A stretch of DNA of 64,000 nt from Nitrospirota bacterium (GTDB taxonomy: Bacteria > Nitrospirota > Thermodesulfovibrionia > UBA6902). Below the pieces are notes generated by a model, which was not told where the DNA came from, did no database searches, and saw nothing but the letters and a program-made list of their open reading frames with translations. The stretch spans positions 1-64,000 of the forward strand of contig JACRLN010000040.1 of NCBI GenBank assembly GCA_016215115.1, read 5' to 3'. The translations under genes were made by a program, and so were the position numbers. The number at the start of each line of letters is the position of its first letter. Within the stretch, counting starts at the first letter, position 1. Shown one piece after another: positions 52,782-61,546 of this stretch.

Positions 52782-54092
52782 ATGAGTAAAGTTGCGACAT
52801 TTGAAAGAGGCATTCACCCAAAGTATAATAAGGAATTTTCCTCTGGTAAATCTATCACCCAGGCAAAACCGCCTCAAAGAATAGTTGTTCCCCTCAGTCA
52901 GCACATCGGGGCTCCTGCAAAATGTGAAGTAAAAATCGGAGATGAAGTCAAAAGGGGACAAATTATAGGTTCTCCATCAGGTTTTGTATCCGCGCCCGTT
53001 CATTCATCCATTTCAGGGAAAGTAATAGCAATAGCCGATTTCCCAACAGCGGTCGGAAGGATGGTTAGTTCAGTGGTTATTGAGAGTGATGGAAAAGATG
53101 AAGCTGTTGCATTAAAGGAAAATCCCAATTATATGAATCTCACCGCTGACGAAATCAAGGTTATGATAAAAGATGCGGGAATAGTCGGGATGGGCGGCGC
53201 TGCATTCCCGACAAACGTGAAACTTTCTCCGCCGAAAGAAAAACCTATAGATACTGTAATTCTCAATGGAGCGGAGTGCGAGCCTTATCTCACTGCCGAC
53301 CACAGGCTTATGGTCGAGCGCCCCAAAGAAGTAATTGAAGGTTTAAAGATCATTATGAAGGCGCTTGGCGTGAAAGAAGGCCATGTAGGAATTGAAGAAA
53401 ATAAACCCGATGCCATAGAAGCAATGAAGTCAGCAGCTTCCGGTGAGCCGGATATTGAAATTCATTCGCTTGAGATAAAGTATCCGCAGGGCGCTGAAAA
53501 GATGCTTATAAAGGCGATAAAGAACAGGGAAGTTCCGAGCAAGGGGCTTCCGATGGATGTCAGCGTTGTAGTACAGAATATCGGCACGGCGCTTGCAATT
53601 TATGAAGCGGTGAGGTATGGCAAGCCTTTGATGGAAAGGGTGGTTACTGTTACGGGTAAAGGAATTAGAGAACCCAAAAACATGTTGGTGCGTATCGGAA
53701 CTCTTCTGTCGGATGTTGTTGAACAATGCGGCGGTCTTGCTGACGGTGCGGTAAAAGTGATTTCCGGTGGTCCCATGATGGGATTTGCGCAATGGACTCT
53801 CGATGTTCCGGTAACAAAAGGCACGTCTGGGATTCTGGTTCTCACAGAAGATGAATATGTTGCCTCTGATGAATATTTCCCGTGCATAAGATGCGGAAGA
53901 TGCGTTGATGTATGTCCCATCGGACTTAATCCTTCGATGTTAAGTATTCTATCAGAAAAAGGGTTTTATGAAGAGGCAAAGGACTATAACCTTTTTGACT
54001 GCTTTGAATGCGGCTCGTGTGCTTATGTCTGCCCGGCCAAGAGGCCTATGGTGCAGTTTATGAGGCTTGCGAAGTCGCAGGTGAAACCGTGA
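52782..54092 (+). CDS. rnfC: Rnf complex subunit C (4Fe-4S, NADH-binding)
   Basis: A 436-aa soluble subunit, starting at 52782 after GAAGGGGC, not the upstream Met at 52767. The N-terminal half is the RnfC barrel-sandwich plus Rossmann-like SLBB region; the C-terminus has two 4Fe-4S motifs (CIRCGRCVDVCPIGLNP; CFECGSCAYVCPAKRP). It oxidises NADH or reduces NAD+ in the reversible ferredoxin:NAD+ oxidoreductase. A palindrome-rich gap separates it from rnfD. Confidence 0.96.
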   Translation: MSKVATFERGIHPKYNKEFSSGKSITQAKPPQRIVVPLSQHIGAPAKCEVKIGDEVKRGQIIGSPSGFVSAPVHSSISGKVIAIADFPTAVGRMVSSVVIESDGKDEAVALKENPNYMNLTADEIKVMIKDAGIVGMGGAAFPTNVKLSPPKEKPIDTVILNGAECEPYLTADHRLMVERPKEVIEGLKIIMKALGVKEGHVGIEENKPDAIEAMKSAASGEPDIEIHSLEIKYPQGAEKMLIKAIKNREVPSKGLPMDVSVVVQNIGTALAIYEAVRYGKPLMERVVTVTGKGIREPKNMLVRIGTLLSDVVEQCGGLADGAVKVISGGPMMGFAQWTLDVPVTKGTSGILVLTEDEYVASDEYFPCIRCGRCVDVCPIGLNPSMLSILSEKGFYEEAKDYNLFDCFECGSCAYVCPAKRPMVQFMRLAKSQVKP

Positions 54093-54153
54093 AGAAGTGC
54101 AAAAGTGCAATAGCGTAAAAGTGCGGAAGTAGGGGCGAGGCGGTGCCTCGCCC
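54093..54153. repeat. Purine-rich repeat and 9-bp-stem hairpin between rnfC and rnfD
   Basis: The gap begins with the AAAAGTGC/GCGGAAG repeat family and ends with GGGCGAGGC-GGT-GCCTCGCCC, a perfect 9-bp stem (54133-54141, 54145-54153). No gene lies here. It could slow transcription or translation between the two genes. Confidence 0.8.
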
Positions 54154-54175
54154 TCATCAGAAGAAAGGTTGGTAA

Positions 54176-55192
54176 ATGTCAACTGAAGCAAAGACTCATC
54201 AATTGGTTGTATCAGTAAGTCCGCATGTGAGGGACGAGGAATCCATTGCCAGAATCATGTGGACGGTTAATATTGCACTTCTTCCAGCATTTATCATGGC
54301 TGTATATTATTTTGGTCCGAGGGCGGTCTATGTTACAGCCCTTTGTATTGCAACTTCTGTTCTCTCCGAATATTTATTCCAGAGATGGCTGAAAAAGAAA
54401 ACCACCATAAGCGATGGCAGTGCATTTCTAACCGGGCTTCTTCTTGGAATGAATCTGCCCCCGGGTGTGCCGTTTTATATCCCCTTAGTAGGCTCTTTTG
54501 TAGCAATTGTTATCACAAAGACGTTATTTGGGGGGCTGGGTTACAATATCTTTAATCCAGCGCTTATTGGAAGGGCGTTCCTGCTTTTAACCTGGCCCAA
54601 GCTGATGACGAAATGGTATGAGCCCACAGCACTGTTTGTCGGGCTTGACGCCAAGACAACGGCCACACCACTTGGCATCCTGAAAGAAGAAGGATTGGCT
54701 AAACTTGTAGAACACTTCGGCGACAAAGCCGGAGTGTATAAATCTTTGTTTTTTGGAAGCACTGCCGGTTCACTTGGAGAAACCTCTGCAATAGCGCTGC
54801 TTATCGGCGCAGCCATTCTCTTATATAAAAGGTATATAACATGGCATATCCCATTTTCATTCCTTGCATCAGTTGCAGTAATAGCATGGATATTCGGCGG
54901 AAAGGGCGGACTCTTTACCGGCGATCCGGTTATACATCTTCTTAGCGGGGGGTTGATGCTCGGGGCATTCTTTATGGCAACTGATTATGTCACCTGCCCG
55001 ACAATAAGAAAAGGGCAGATAATCTTCGGGATCGGATGCGGGGCCGTCACAATGCTCATAAGATTAAAAGGCGGTTTTCCCGAAGGCGTAATGTTTGCGA
55101 TACTGCTGATGAACTGCTTTGCGCCATTAATTGACAGAAATGTAAAGCCGGAACAGTTTGGCGCTGTAAAGAAGAAGGAAGATAAAAAATGA
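54176..55192 (+). CDS. rnfD: Rnf complex subunit D
   Basis: A 338-aa integral membrane protein of the NqrB/RnfD family with about nine helices and the covalent FMN site in AKTTATPLG (Thr in T-A-T). It forms the sodium- or proton-translocating core with RnfA, RnfE and RnfG. Its end overlaps rnfG by four bases. Confidence 0.95.
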   Translation: MSTEAKTHQLVVSVSPHVRDEESIARIMWTVNIALLPAFIMAVYYFGPRAVYVTALCIATSVLSEYLFQRWLKKKTTISDGSAFLTGLLLGMNLPPGVPFYIPLVGSFVAIVITKTLFGGLGYNIFNPALIGRAFLLLTWPKLMTKWYEPTALFVGLDAKTTATPLGILKEEGLAKLVEHFGDKAGVYKSLFFGSTAGSLGETSAIALLIGAAILLYKRYITWHIPFSFLASVAVIAWIFGGKGGLFTGDPVIHLLSGGLMLGAFFMATDYVTCPTIRKGQIIFGIGCGAVTMLIRLKGGFPEGVMFAILLMNCFAPLIDRNVKPEQFGAVKKKEDKK

Positions 55193-55869
55193 CAGCAAAA
55201 GACATGGCAAAGATAACCATTAACCTTATTGTAATATATGTTATCGGCGGGCTGATTCTTGCCTATGTATATGCAAAGGCCTCTCCTATCATGTTCATAA
55301 AGGCTAAAGAAGAAAAAGAGGCGGCGCTCAAGACAATGATGCCCGAGGCTGACAAGATAGAAGTAATTGGCAAGTGGGAGCCGCATCACAAGCATGCAGA
55401 ATACTATTCTGCTGAGAAATGCGGTGAAGTTAAGGTAACTACCGTGAAGGATGAGAAGACGGGAAAGATGAAAGAGGAAAAAGAGTGTATAAATGCCCAG
55501 GAAATAGGATATATTGTGGAAGGCTTTGGAAAGGGTTACTCGAGTTATATAAACCTCCTTGTTTCGGTTGATAAAAATTTTACTGTCAAAAAGATAAATA
55601 TCCTGCATCATGGAGAGACTCCGGGTTTGGGAGACGAGATCGAAAAGGATTATTTTCTGAAGAGGTTTGAAGGCAAGACGATTGATACACTCGTTGTTAT
55701 AAAAGGAGATACTGCAGATAAAGTAGAAGCGATTTCCGGCGCTACAATATCCAGCCGGGCAGTGACGGAAGACGGGGTAAGAAACGGTGTGAAGATGCTG
55801 AAAGAAAAACTTTCCGGCGGGGAAAAGGAACAACAGGGAGAGGAACACCAACATGGCTCACACTCATAA
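55189..55869 (+). CDS. rnfG: Rnf complex subunit G
   Basis: A 226-aa periplasmic-facing subunit with one N-terminal helix and the covalent FMN attachment motif SGATISS (Thr), as in RnfG/NqrC. An extra Cys-containing stretch (CGEVKVTTVKDEKTGKMKEEKECIN) and a His/Gly-rich C-terminus (EEHQHGSHS) are unusual. Overlaps rnfE by 17 bases. Confidence 0.94.
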   Translation: MTAKDMAKITINLIVIYVIGGLILAYVYAKASPIMFIKAKEEKEAALKTMMPEADKIEVIGKWEPHHKHAEYYSAEKCGEVKVTTVKDEKTGKMKEEKECINAQEIGYIVEGFGKGYSSYINLLVSVDKNFTVKKINILHHGETPGLGDEIEKDYFLKRFEGKTIDTLVVIKGDTADKVEAISGATISSRAVTEDGVRNGVKMLKEKLSGGEKEQQGEEHQHGSHS

Positions 55870-56485
55870 AAGCAACTGGGAATTAATAAAAAACGGGATG
55901 TTCAGCGAGAATACTATCTTCAGGATGGCGATAAGTCTGTGTCCCTCCATTGCGGTGACGAACAGCCTGAAAAACGGCTTTTTCATGGGCGTATCGGTCA
56001 TCTTTGTACAGACAATGGTCAATCTCACCGTCTCGCTGATAAGGAATTTTATCAACCCTAAAATCCGTATTCCGATTTTTATGATGGTTATTGCAGGCTA
56101 TGTTAGTCTCATAGACATGTCGATGGCGGCATTCGCAAGGCCTGTTTACAAACAAATCGGACTTTATATCCAGCTTATTGTTGCTTTTGCATCAATCTTT
56201 GCAAGGGCTGAGGTGTTTGCGGTTAAGAATAAAATTATTCCGTCAGTAGCTGACGGTCTTGGCATGGGTATCGGTTTCTTTCTTGCGATGATAATTATCA
56301 GCTTCTTCAGGGAACTGCTGGGCAAGGGCGCATTATGGGGTTTTCCTATTGTGTCCGGCAACCCACTGTTAATTATGATTTTACCTGCGGGTGGCTTTTT
56401 TGCCGTCGGTCTGCTGATGGGTTTCTTCAACTGGCTTGATGCGAAATTGGCTGAACGCAAGGCAGCGCAGGAGACTACGGGGTAG
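55853..56485 (+). CDS. rnfE: Rnf complex subunit E
   Basis: A 210-aa membrane subunit of six helices (NqrD/RnfE family: GMFSENTIFRMAISLCPSIAVTNSLKNGFFMG..., GLGMGIGFFLAMIIISFFRELLGKGALWG). It contributes to ion transfer with RnfA. The conserved Cys in SLCPS and the loop GSLIGFP-like LWGFPI are present. Confidence 0.93.
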   Translation: MAHTHKSNWELIKNGMFSENTIFRMAISLCPSIAVTNSLKNGFFMGVSVIFVQTMVNLTVSLIRNFINPKIRIPIFMMVIAGYVSLIDMSMAAFARPVYKQIGLYIQLIVAFASIFARAEVFAVKNKIIPSVADGLGMGIGFFLAMIIISFFRELLGKGALWGFPIVSGNPLLIMILPAGGFFAVGLLMGFFNWLDAKLAERKAAQETTG

Positions 56486-56492
56486 AATATTG

Positions 56493-56621
56493 AACCACAG
56501 AGAACACTGAGAGAAATAGAAGATGAGAAGATGGAAGAAAAAATATTTTTTGTCTTTTCTCAACTTCCTAACTTCTTATCTTCTCAACTGCTTTTATTCA
56601 CACTCTATGACCTCTGTGGTT
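56493..56621. repeat. Nested inverted repeat between rnfE and rnfA
   Basis: The outer arms are AACCACAGAG (56493-56502) and CTCTGTGGTT (56612-56621). Inside, AGAAGATGAGAAGATGGAAG (56518-56537) and CTTCCTAACTTCTTATCTTCT (56564-56584) pair with a few mismatches. The whole 129-bp gap is one imperfect palindrome and holds no gene. Confidence 0.8.
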
Positions 56622-56644
56622 AAAAAGATACAGGAGAAAAAATT

Positions 56645-57232
56645 ATGGATTTTAACAAACTTTTTCAGCTAATAGTAGCCGCATCATTAATAAACAATTT
56701 TGTCTTTACAAGATTCCTCGGTTTGTGCATTTTCTTCGGCGTCTCAAAAAAGATGGAGACCGCTGTTGGAATGAGCATAACATTTACCGCGGTCATGGTG
56801 ATAAGCTCGGCTTTGAGCTGGGTGGTTTTTAAATATATAATGGTGCCTCTTGATATAACGTTTCTCAAGATAATTGTTTTTATCGGGATCATTGCGGCAT
56901 TTGTTCAGTCTGCCGACACAATTATGAAAAAAATGAGTCCTTCGCTATATTACAAACTCGGCATCTACCTTGCGCTGATTACCACAAATTGTATAATCCT
57001 TGCGGTCCCCTTGATAAACTCAGGGGAGGGATACAGTTTCCTGGAAAGCATGGCATTTGGCGTTGGCTCGGGACTCGGTTTTGCGCTTGCACTTGTTATT
57101 ATGGCGAGTATTCGTGAGAAACTGGAATTAGCCGACATACCGGCGCCTTTCAGAGGACTGCCGATATCATTTATCATAGCCGGACTTATTGCGCTGGCAT
57201 TTACAGGATTTTCGGGATTGATAACGCTGTAA
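56645..57232 (+). CDS. rnfA: Rnf complex subunit A
   Basis: A 195-aa six-helix membrane subunit (RnfA/NqrE family: KLFQLIVAASLINNFVFTRFLGLCIFFGVSKKMETAVGM...). The conserved Cys in LGLCIFFG and in NCIILAVPL are visible. Position before rnfB is as in the standard CDGEAB order. Confidence 0.95.
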   Translation: MDFNKLFQLIVAASLINNFVFTRFLGLCIFFGVSKKMETAVGMSITFTAVMVISSALSWVVFKYIMVPLDITFLKIIVFIGIIAAFVQSADTIMKKMSPSLYYKLGIYLALITTNCIILAVPLINSGEGYSFLESMAFGVGSGLGFALALVIMASIREKLELADIPAPFRGLPISFIIAGLIALAFTGFSGLITL

Positions 57233-57237
57233 GAAGT

Positions 57238-57417
57238 GCAAAAGCGCGGAAGTGCAATAGTGCAAAAGCAGAAAAAAAGTTTTAAAATATTATTGCTGAT
57301 AAAAAATAAAGGAAGACAAATGCTTAACGATTTAATAAATAAAAGACCAAACCTTCCAACTTCTGCACTTTTGCTCTTCTGTACTTTTGTTCTTTTGCTC
57401 TTTTGCACTTCTGTTCT
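57238..57417. repeat. Inverted purine-rich repeat spanning the rnfB start
   Basis: The plus strand carries AAGTGCAAAAGCGCGGAAGTGCAATAGTGCAAAAG (57236-57270) and the inverted counterpart CTTCTGCACTTTTGCTCTTCTGTACTTTTG... (57359-57417). The arms flank the ATG at 57320, and the right arm is read as RnfB codons. The repeat family is the one at 37775, 54093 and elsewhere. Confidence 0.75.
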
Positions 57418-58534
57418 TTATGCCGGTGTCGGCGCCGGAGTTGAGGCAAGGGAATCGGTAAATCTTATTGAAGTGTTAGAGTTCACAGCAATATTCCTGG
57501 CTGGAATAAGCGCTGTCTTTGGAGTTGGGCTTGCCTTTGCTGCCAAGAAATTTGCAGTGCAGGAGGACCCTCGCATTGATCAGGTATCAGAGGTTCTCGC
57601 TCATGCACACTGCGGCGCATGCGGTTTTGCAGGTTGCAGGCAGTATGCGGAGGCGGTTGTGTTAAGACCGGAGGTTGCGCCGAATCTTTGCACTCCGGGC
57701 GGGAAGGCTTCTGCGGAAGCAGTCGCAAAAATCACAGGGAAGGTAATGGCTCAACTTGAACCAAAGATTGCAAGGGTATTCTGCCAGGGAGGAATGTCAA
57801 AATCTGTGCGCAGGTTTAAATATGAAGGGATAGCAGACTGCAGGGCTGCAATACTTGCAAGCGGAGGTGACAAGGCATGTATTTACGGATGTCTTGGATA
57901 CGGAACCTGTTTTCGTGCATGTCCGTTTGGGGCCATCACAATGAGCGAAGACAGCCTGCCTGTAATAAATCCGGCAAAATGCACAGCCTGCGGGAAATGT
58001 GCCCAGGCATGTCCTGTGAAAGTTATCGAAATACTCCCGATGGCAAAAGAGGTTTTAGTAAGATGTCATTCAAAGGACAAGGGGCCGGTCACAAAGAAGA
58101 ACTGTCAGACAGGATGCATTGCATGTGGAATTTGTGTGAAGGTTTGTCCCTATAATGCACCGAAGATTGAAAATTTTCTCTCAAGGATTGATCTTGATAA
58201 ATGTAAAGTCTGCGGCCTTTGTGTTACAAAGTGCCCTACAAATGCAATCATGGATTATATCCCCAAGAGACCGAAAGCATTTGTCACGGGAAAATGCATC
58301 GGCTGTCATATGTGCGCAAAGGTTTGCCCTGTAAATGCGTCGACAGGCGAACTCAAGAAACGGCATGTTATAAATCAGGACAAATGTATCGGCTGCGGCA
58401 TCTGCGCATCCAAGTGTCCTGTGGTTGCCATCACCGGCACATTTAACTATACCGAAATCCTGCAGGCATACGAAGCCAAAAAAGCTGCAAGAGAAAAGGC
58501 AAAAGCCGAGCAGCAACCGACTGCCGGCGTATAA
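57320..58534 (+). CDS. rnfB: Rnf complex subunit B with repeat-derived N-terminus
   Basis: A ferredoxin-type subunit of about 404 residues. The ATG at 57320 follows AAAGGAAGACAA and is favoured over 57236. After the start, a hydrophobic stretch (TSALLLFCTFVLLLFCTSVLYAG) is encoded by a copy of a dispersed repeat; the normal RnfB anchor (VLEFTAIFLAGISAVFGVGLAF) follows. The Fe-S domain begins at CGACGFAGC, followed by six CxxC-type clusters (CIYGCLGYGTCFRACP, CTACGKCAQACP, CQTGCIACGICVKVCP, CKVCGLCVTKCP, CIGCHMCAKVCP, CIGCGICASKCP). This is longer than E. coli RnfB and suits ferredoxin-linked electron flow. Confidence 0.93.
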   Translation: MLNDLINKRPNLPTSALLLFCTFVLLLFCTSVLYAGVGAGVEARESVNLIEVLEFTAIFLAGISAVFGVGLAFAAKKFAVQEDPRIDQVSEVLAHAHCGACGFAGCRQYAEAVVLRPEVAPNLCTPGGKASAEAVAKITGKVMAQLEPKIARVFCQGGMSKSVRRFKYEGIADCRAAILASGGDKACIYGCLGYGTCFRACPFGAITMSEDSLPVINPAKCTACGKCAQACPVKVIEILPMAKEVLVRCHSKDKGPVTKKNCQTGCIACGICVKVCPYNAPKIENFLSRIDLDKCKVCGLCVTKCPTNAIMDYIPKRPKAFVTGKCIGCHMCAKVCPVNASTGELKKRHVINQDKCIGCGICASKCPVVAITGTFNYTEILQAYEAKKAAREKAKAEQQPTAGV

Positions 58535-58626
58535 GAATACAAGATAAATTAATAGGGCTTTTAGTCACATATAATATTTTAAAATACTAACGTTTTTTGT
58601 GAGACTGCAAGAGGGGAGCAGTGTCA

Positions 58627-58869
58627 ATGCCGACCATACTCAAGATCGGGCCGTATCGCTTTTTCTTTTACGCAAGCGACAAGGACGAACCAATGCACAT
58701 TCATGTAGAAAGTAATGATAAAGTTGCAAAGTTTTGGCTTGGCCCGGTCAGGCTGCAATTCAGTTCTGGCTTTAATAGAGTAGAAATTGGTAAAATTGAG
58801 AAAATAATAAATGAGTATCACTCAAAACTATTGGAGGCCTGGAATGACTACTTCGGTGATGAAAATTGA
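58627..58869 (+). CDS. DUF4160 protein
   Basis: An 80-aa DUF4160 protein (MPTILKIGPYRFFFYASDKDEPMHIHVE). The ATG at 58627 is 8 bases from GGGGAG. The GTG at 58621 is too close. It overlaps the DUF2442 gene by 26 bases; DUF4160/DUF2442 pairs are often listed as a putative toxin-antitoxin module. Confidence 0.88.
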   Translation: MPTILKIGPYRFFFYASDKDEPMHIHVESNDKVAKFWLGPVRLQFSSGFNRVEIGKIEKIINEYHSKLLEAWNDYFGDEN

Positions 58870-59155
58870 AATCCCGAATGCCGAAAAAGTAAAAGTAACG
58901 GATGATACACTGAGTGTAGACTTGAGCGATGGACGCACTTTCTCGGTTCCGTTGGGATGGTTTCCCAGGCTCGCCCATGCAACTAAAAAAGAAAGAAACA
59001 ACTGGCGGCTGATAGGAAAAGGGCAAGGGATCCACTGGCCCGATATTGACGAAGACATCAGTATTGAGGGATTATTGGCCGGCAGACCATCCGGGGAAAG
59101 TCAGAAGTCTTTCAAGAAATGGCTCGCCCAGAGATCAGGACACAAAAAGAAATAG
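58844..59155 (+). CDS. DUF2442 protein
   Basis: A 103-aa DUF2442 protein (KVTDDTLSVDLSDGRTFSVPLGWFPRLAHATKKERNNWRLIGKGQGIHWPDIDEDISIEGLL). Start 58844 has GGAGG seven bases upstream. Predicted to act with the DUF4160 protein; function unproven. Confidence 0.88.
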   Translation: MTTSVMKIEIPNAEKVKVTDDTLSVDLSDGRTFSVPLGWFPRLAHATKKERNNWRLIGKGQGIHWPDIDEDISIEGLLAGRPSGESQKSFKKWLAQRSGHKKK

Positions 59156-59373
59156 ATTTCTAAATACCTTTCCCATTTTTTCCTACCCAACTGTCTTTTC
59201 CGTATTGTATAATGATGCAAATAAAATGAAAGGCTTATTGAAATAAGCTGCGTGTCCATCAATTCGGGGGAAGACCACCTTACTATCAAGGAAAAACTTT
59301 AGACATCAGATAGAGGTAATATATCCGAACTTGTTTCGGATACAAACGAGTTAGTTGAAAGTGGCGATTCTGA

Positions 59374-59940
59374 ATGAATAGAATGAGTAATTTGAAATTT
59401 AATGTTTCATCTATTTTACAAAGAGCAAAAGACTTACCAAAACCTAAAGTTAAGGGTGTTTCAATTAATTTACCGTTCCTGAGCATTGATTTGTCAGCTT
59501 CTGATGACGAAAGGAAAATTTCCAGAGAGGTTTTAATAGGTCTAAAAGATAAACGGGTTCTCGTTGCTTGGCAATGTTGCGGTGATTGCATAAAACACGC
59601 TTTAGATTCAATCCAAGATATTCGAAAGTTATTGGTTGACAAACAGGTAGAAATATCTGATGAAAATTCAGCGTTATTCATTATTTTTGATTTAATGCTG
59701 TCTGGTATACGTCAATTCTTGACGCTCACAGAACGTTATGATCCTTATTTGAACAAGGAGGAGTTTCAAAATGCGCTCGATATTCTTCGGGGTCATTTAA
59801 TCAGATGTATTGATGAGGTAGCAAAGGTTGGCAATACCACTCCGCCAAATTTCTATAGACAGAATTTCACTCAAAAATGGGAGGAGACAATTTATTTATT
59901 GGAATCTACATCTTCAGATAACAACGGCACAAACTACTGA
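59374..59940 (+). CDS. Unknown 188-aa protein of the defence-like patch
   Basis: I do not recognise it. A soluble, mostly helical protein (LRGHLIRCIDEVAKVGN, LVDKQVEISDENSALFIIFDL) with Cys pairs (AWQCCGDCIKHALDS). The start lacks a clear ribosome binding site. Its stop lies within a 51-bp hairpin. It stands between the DUF2442 and DUF3883 genes. Confidence 0.65.
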   Translation: MNRMSNLKFNVSSILQRAKDLPKPKVKGVSINLPFLSIDLSASDDERKISREVLIGLKDKRVLVAWQCCGDCIKHALDSIQDIRKLLVDKQVEISDENSALFIIFDLMLSGIRQFLTLTERYDPYLNKEEFQNALDILRGHLIRCIDEVAKVGNTTPPNFYRQNFTQKWEETIYLLESTSSDNNGTNY

Positions 59941-59975
59941 AGGCTCAAACCTTGAGGCTTCAGTAGTTTGTGCCG
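59925..59975. repeat. Long hairpin with attC-like flanks overlapping a stop codon
   Basis: CGGCACAAACTACTGAAG and CTTCAGTAGTTTGTGCCG pair perfectly; inner bases add a further six pairs with one mismatch around a 3-base loop. The TGA stop of the 188-aa gene lies in the left arm. Outside the stem, GATAAC and GTTATAAGC resemble integron attC outer boxes, but spacing and sequence do not fully match. Confidence 0.75.
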
Positions 59976-60010
59976 CAGACGTTATAAGCAATCGGTTTTG
60001 AGGTGAAAAT

Positions 60011-61252
60011 ATGGAATTAGAAGACTTAAGGTCAAAGCAGGCTCATTTCGAGCCTATGAGGCAAGATAAGCAAAAACACTATAAAAATCTTGAGAAGCTT
60101 AGGCAACAATTTATCAAATTTTTTACCGTTACTAAAATAAAAAATATGGGTAAAGATGATTATGTAGAAGGAAAGGTAATAAATGGGGAACCTGATGAAA
60201 ATACTTTTTGTTATTGGGTAGAGTGGAAAACAGAAAATCTAGGAAGGATGCAGGGGGCAAGGGCTGATAAATTCGGTCTGTATGTAGCTAAAAAAAGCCA
60301 ACAATATAAGTTCATCAAAAGATTCAACAATGAAAATGACGCTTTTGAGTCCCTTAAAAAGGACATAATCAAATTAATAGAATTAGGGAAAAGCAAGAAT
60401 TTGGAAGAGCTTAAGAAAATTGAGCTTTCTCCTATGTTTAAAGGGAAGATTTTATTCCTTTACTATCCAAACAAGTTTGTTAATTTTTTTGCCGAAAATC
60501 ATGTCGATTACTTTTTGAAGAAGTTGGGAATACACCATGAGAATAAAAATATAGATTTGATTGATAAGAGAGAAATTTTGTTAAAATGGAAAAATAAAGA
60601 TTCTGTAATGAAAAAATGGACCATGTTTGAATTCTCAGACTTTTTGTATAACGAATTAGGGAGACCTCCTAAAAAGGGGCAGACACCAAAAGAACTTAAA
60701 GATTATATTGATTTCGAAGATGAATATCCCGATCCTGAAAAAGTCAAAACAGAATTTATAACCCTCAAAATAAATCCAGAAAAAATACATCCTTCATCTA
60801 ATAAAGGAAAAACTAAGGATGGAATGGTTGATTTTGAAAAAGAAAACAAGAGACATAAGAAATTAGGTGAGCAAGGAGAATTGATTATTTTCCGGACAGA
60901 AAAGGAGTTTCTAACTGAAAATAAACGTATGGATTTAGCAGAAAGAGTTAAATTAATCTCAAAGGAAGACACATATGCGGGTTATGATATTCTATCTTAT
61001 GAATTGGATGGAAGTAAGAAATATATTGAAGTCAAATCTACAAGTAGTTCACCTTCAAATATTGCTAATTTCTTAATAACAATTAACGAATATAACAAAG
61101 CAAAGGAGATTAAAAATTATAATCTCTATATAGTATTTAACACTAAATCCAAAAATCCAAAGATCTGGATAATAAAGAATCCTTTTCAGTACGAAGGAAG
61201 TGGATTGTATTTAACTCCGATAAATTTTAGGGTAACAGTAAACACTAAATGA
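60011..61252 (+). CDS. DUF3883-domain protein, nuclease-like
   Basis: A 413-aa protein with a GAGGTG ribosome binding site. The C-terminal 130 residues match DUF3883/NOV-type domains (GEQGELIIFRTEKEFL...GYDILSYELDGSKKYIEVKST); GYD...YIEVK has the spacing of a PD-(D/E)xK nuclease active site. The N-terminal 280 residues are not recognised (Lys-rich). Such domains occur in restriction and phage-defence proteins. AT-rich codon use suggests acquisition. Confidence 0.8.
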   Translation: MELEDLRSKQAHFEPMRQDKQKHYKNLEKLRQQFIKFFTVTKIKNMGKDDYVEGKVINGEPDENTFCYWVEWKTENLGRMQGARADKFGLYVAKKSQQYKFIKRFNNENDAFESLKKDIIKLIELGKSKNLEELKKIELSPMFKGKILFLYYPNKFVNFFAENHVDYFLKKLGIHHENKNIDLIDKREILLKWKNKDSVMKKWTMFEFSDFLYNELGRPPKKGQTPKELKDYIDFEDEYPDPEKVKTEFITLKINPEKIHPSSNKGKTKDGMVDFEKENKRHKKLGEQGELIIFRTEKEFLTENKRMDLAERVKLISKEDTYAGYDILSYELDGSKKYIEVKSTSSSPSNIANFLITINEYNKAKEIKNYNLYIVFNTKSKNPKIWIIKNPFQYEGSGLYLTPINFRVTVNTK

Positions 61253-61347
61253 ATCAAAACCGACAGCATATACTTACGAAAAAGTTTTCCTTCACATGAT
61301 GTGGGAAGTTCTGCTCTTTATGTTATTGGCATATTGTGTTGTCCTGA

Positions 61348-61497
61348 ATTATCCTGCACATATGCTCCGGTCGATCCGAAGATATTGTCTCAAAGATCGA
61401 GACAATTAGAGACCTTATAGATGGCATCGGCTTTATTCTGTTTAAAGAAGATGACGGTTTTGGGTGTTTTATAGAATTCCTTAAAAAAATACGTTAG
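61348..61497 (+). pseudogene. Open frame without a start codon (relic)
   Basis: A 49-codon open frame (IETIRDLIDGIGFILFKEDD...GCFIEFLKKIR) lacks any usable start codon and ends at TAG. Its composition is protein-like and hydrophobic-acidic. It may be the tail of a lost gene in the gap between the two defence-like genes. Confidence 0.3.
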
Positions 61498-61546
61498 CAG
61501 CTTTGTTTATTGTATAATTTTGTTCGTTATTAATATTGAGCACATC

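Noticed and set aside
52719-52961. 80-aa minus-strand ORF at the start of rnfC
   Set aside because: Shadow of the rnfC 5' region with no ribosome binding site or domain.
54985-55854. 289-aa minus-strand ORF over rnfD/rnfG
   Set aside because: Antisense shadow with Cys/Phe/Leu-rich noise; the Rnf subunits on the plus strand are certain.
59925-59975. Integron attC site as a firm call
   Set aside because: The outer boxes do not match the consensus fully, spacing is asymmetric, and no integrase or second site is seen; kept only as a hairpin and a low-certainty finding.
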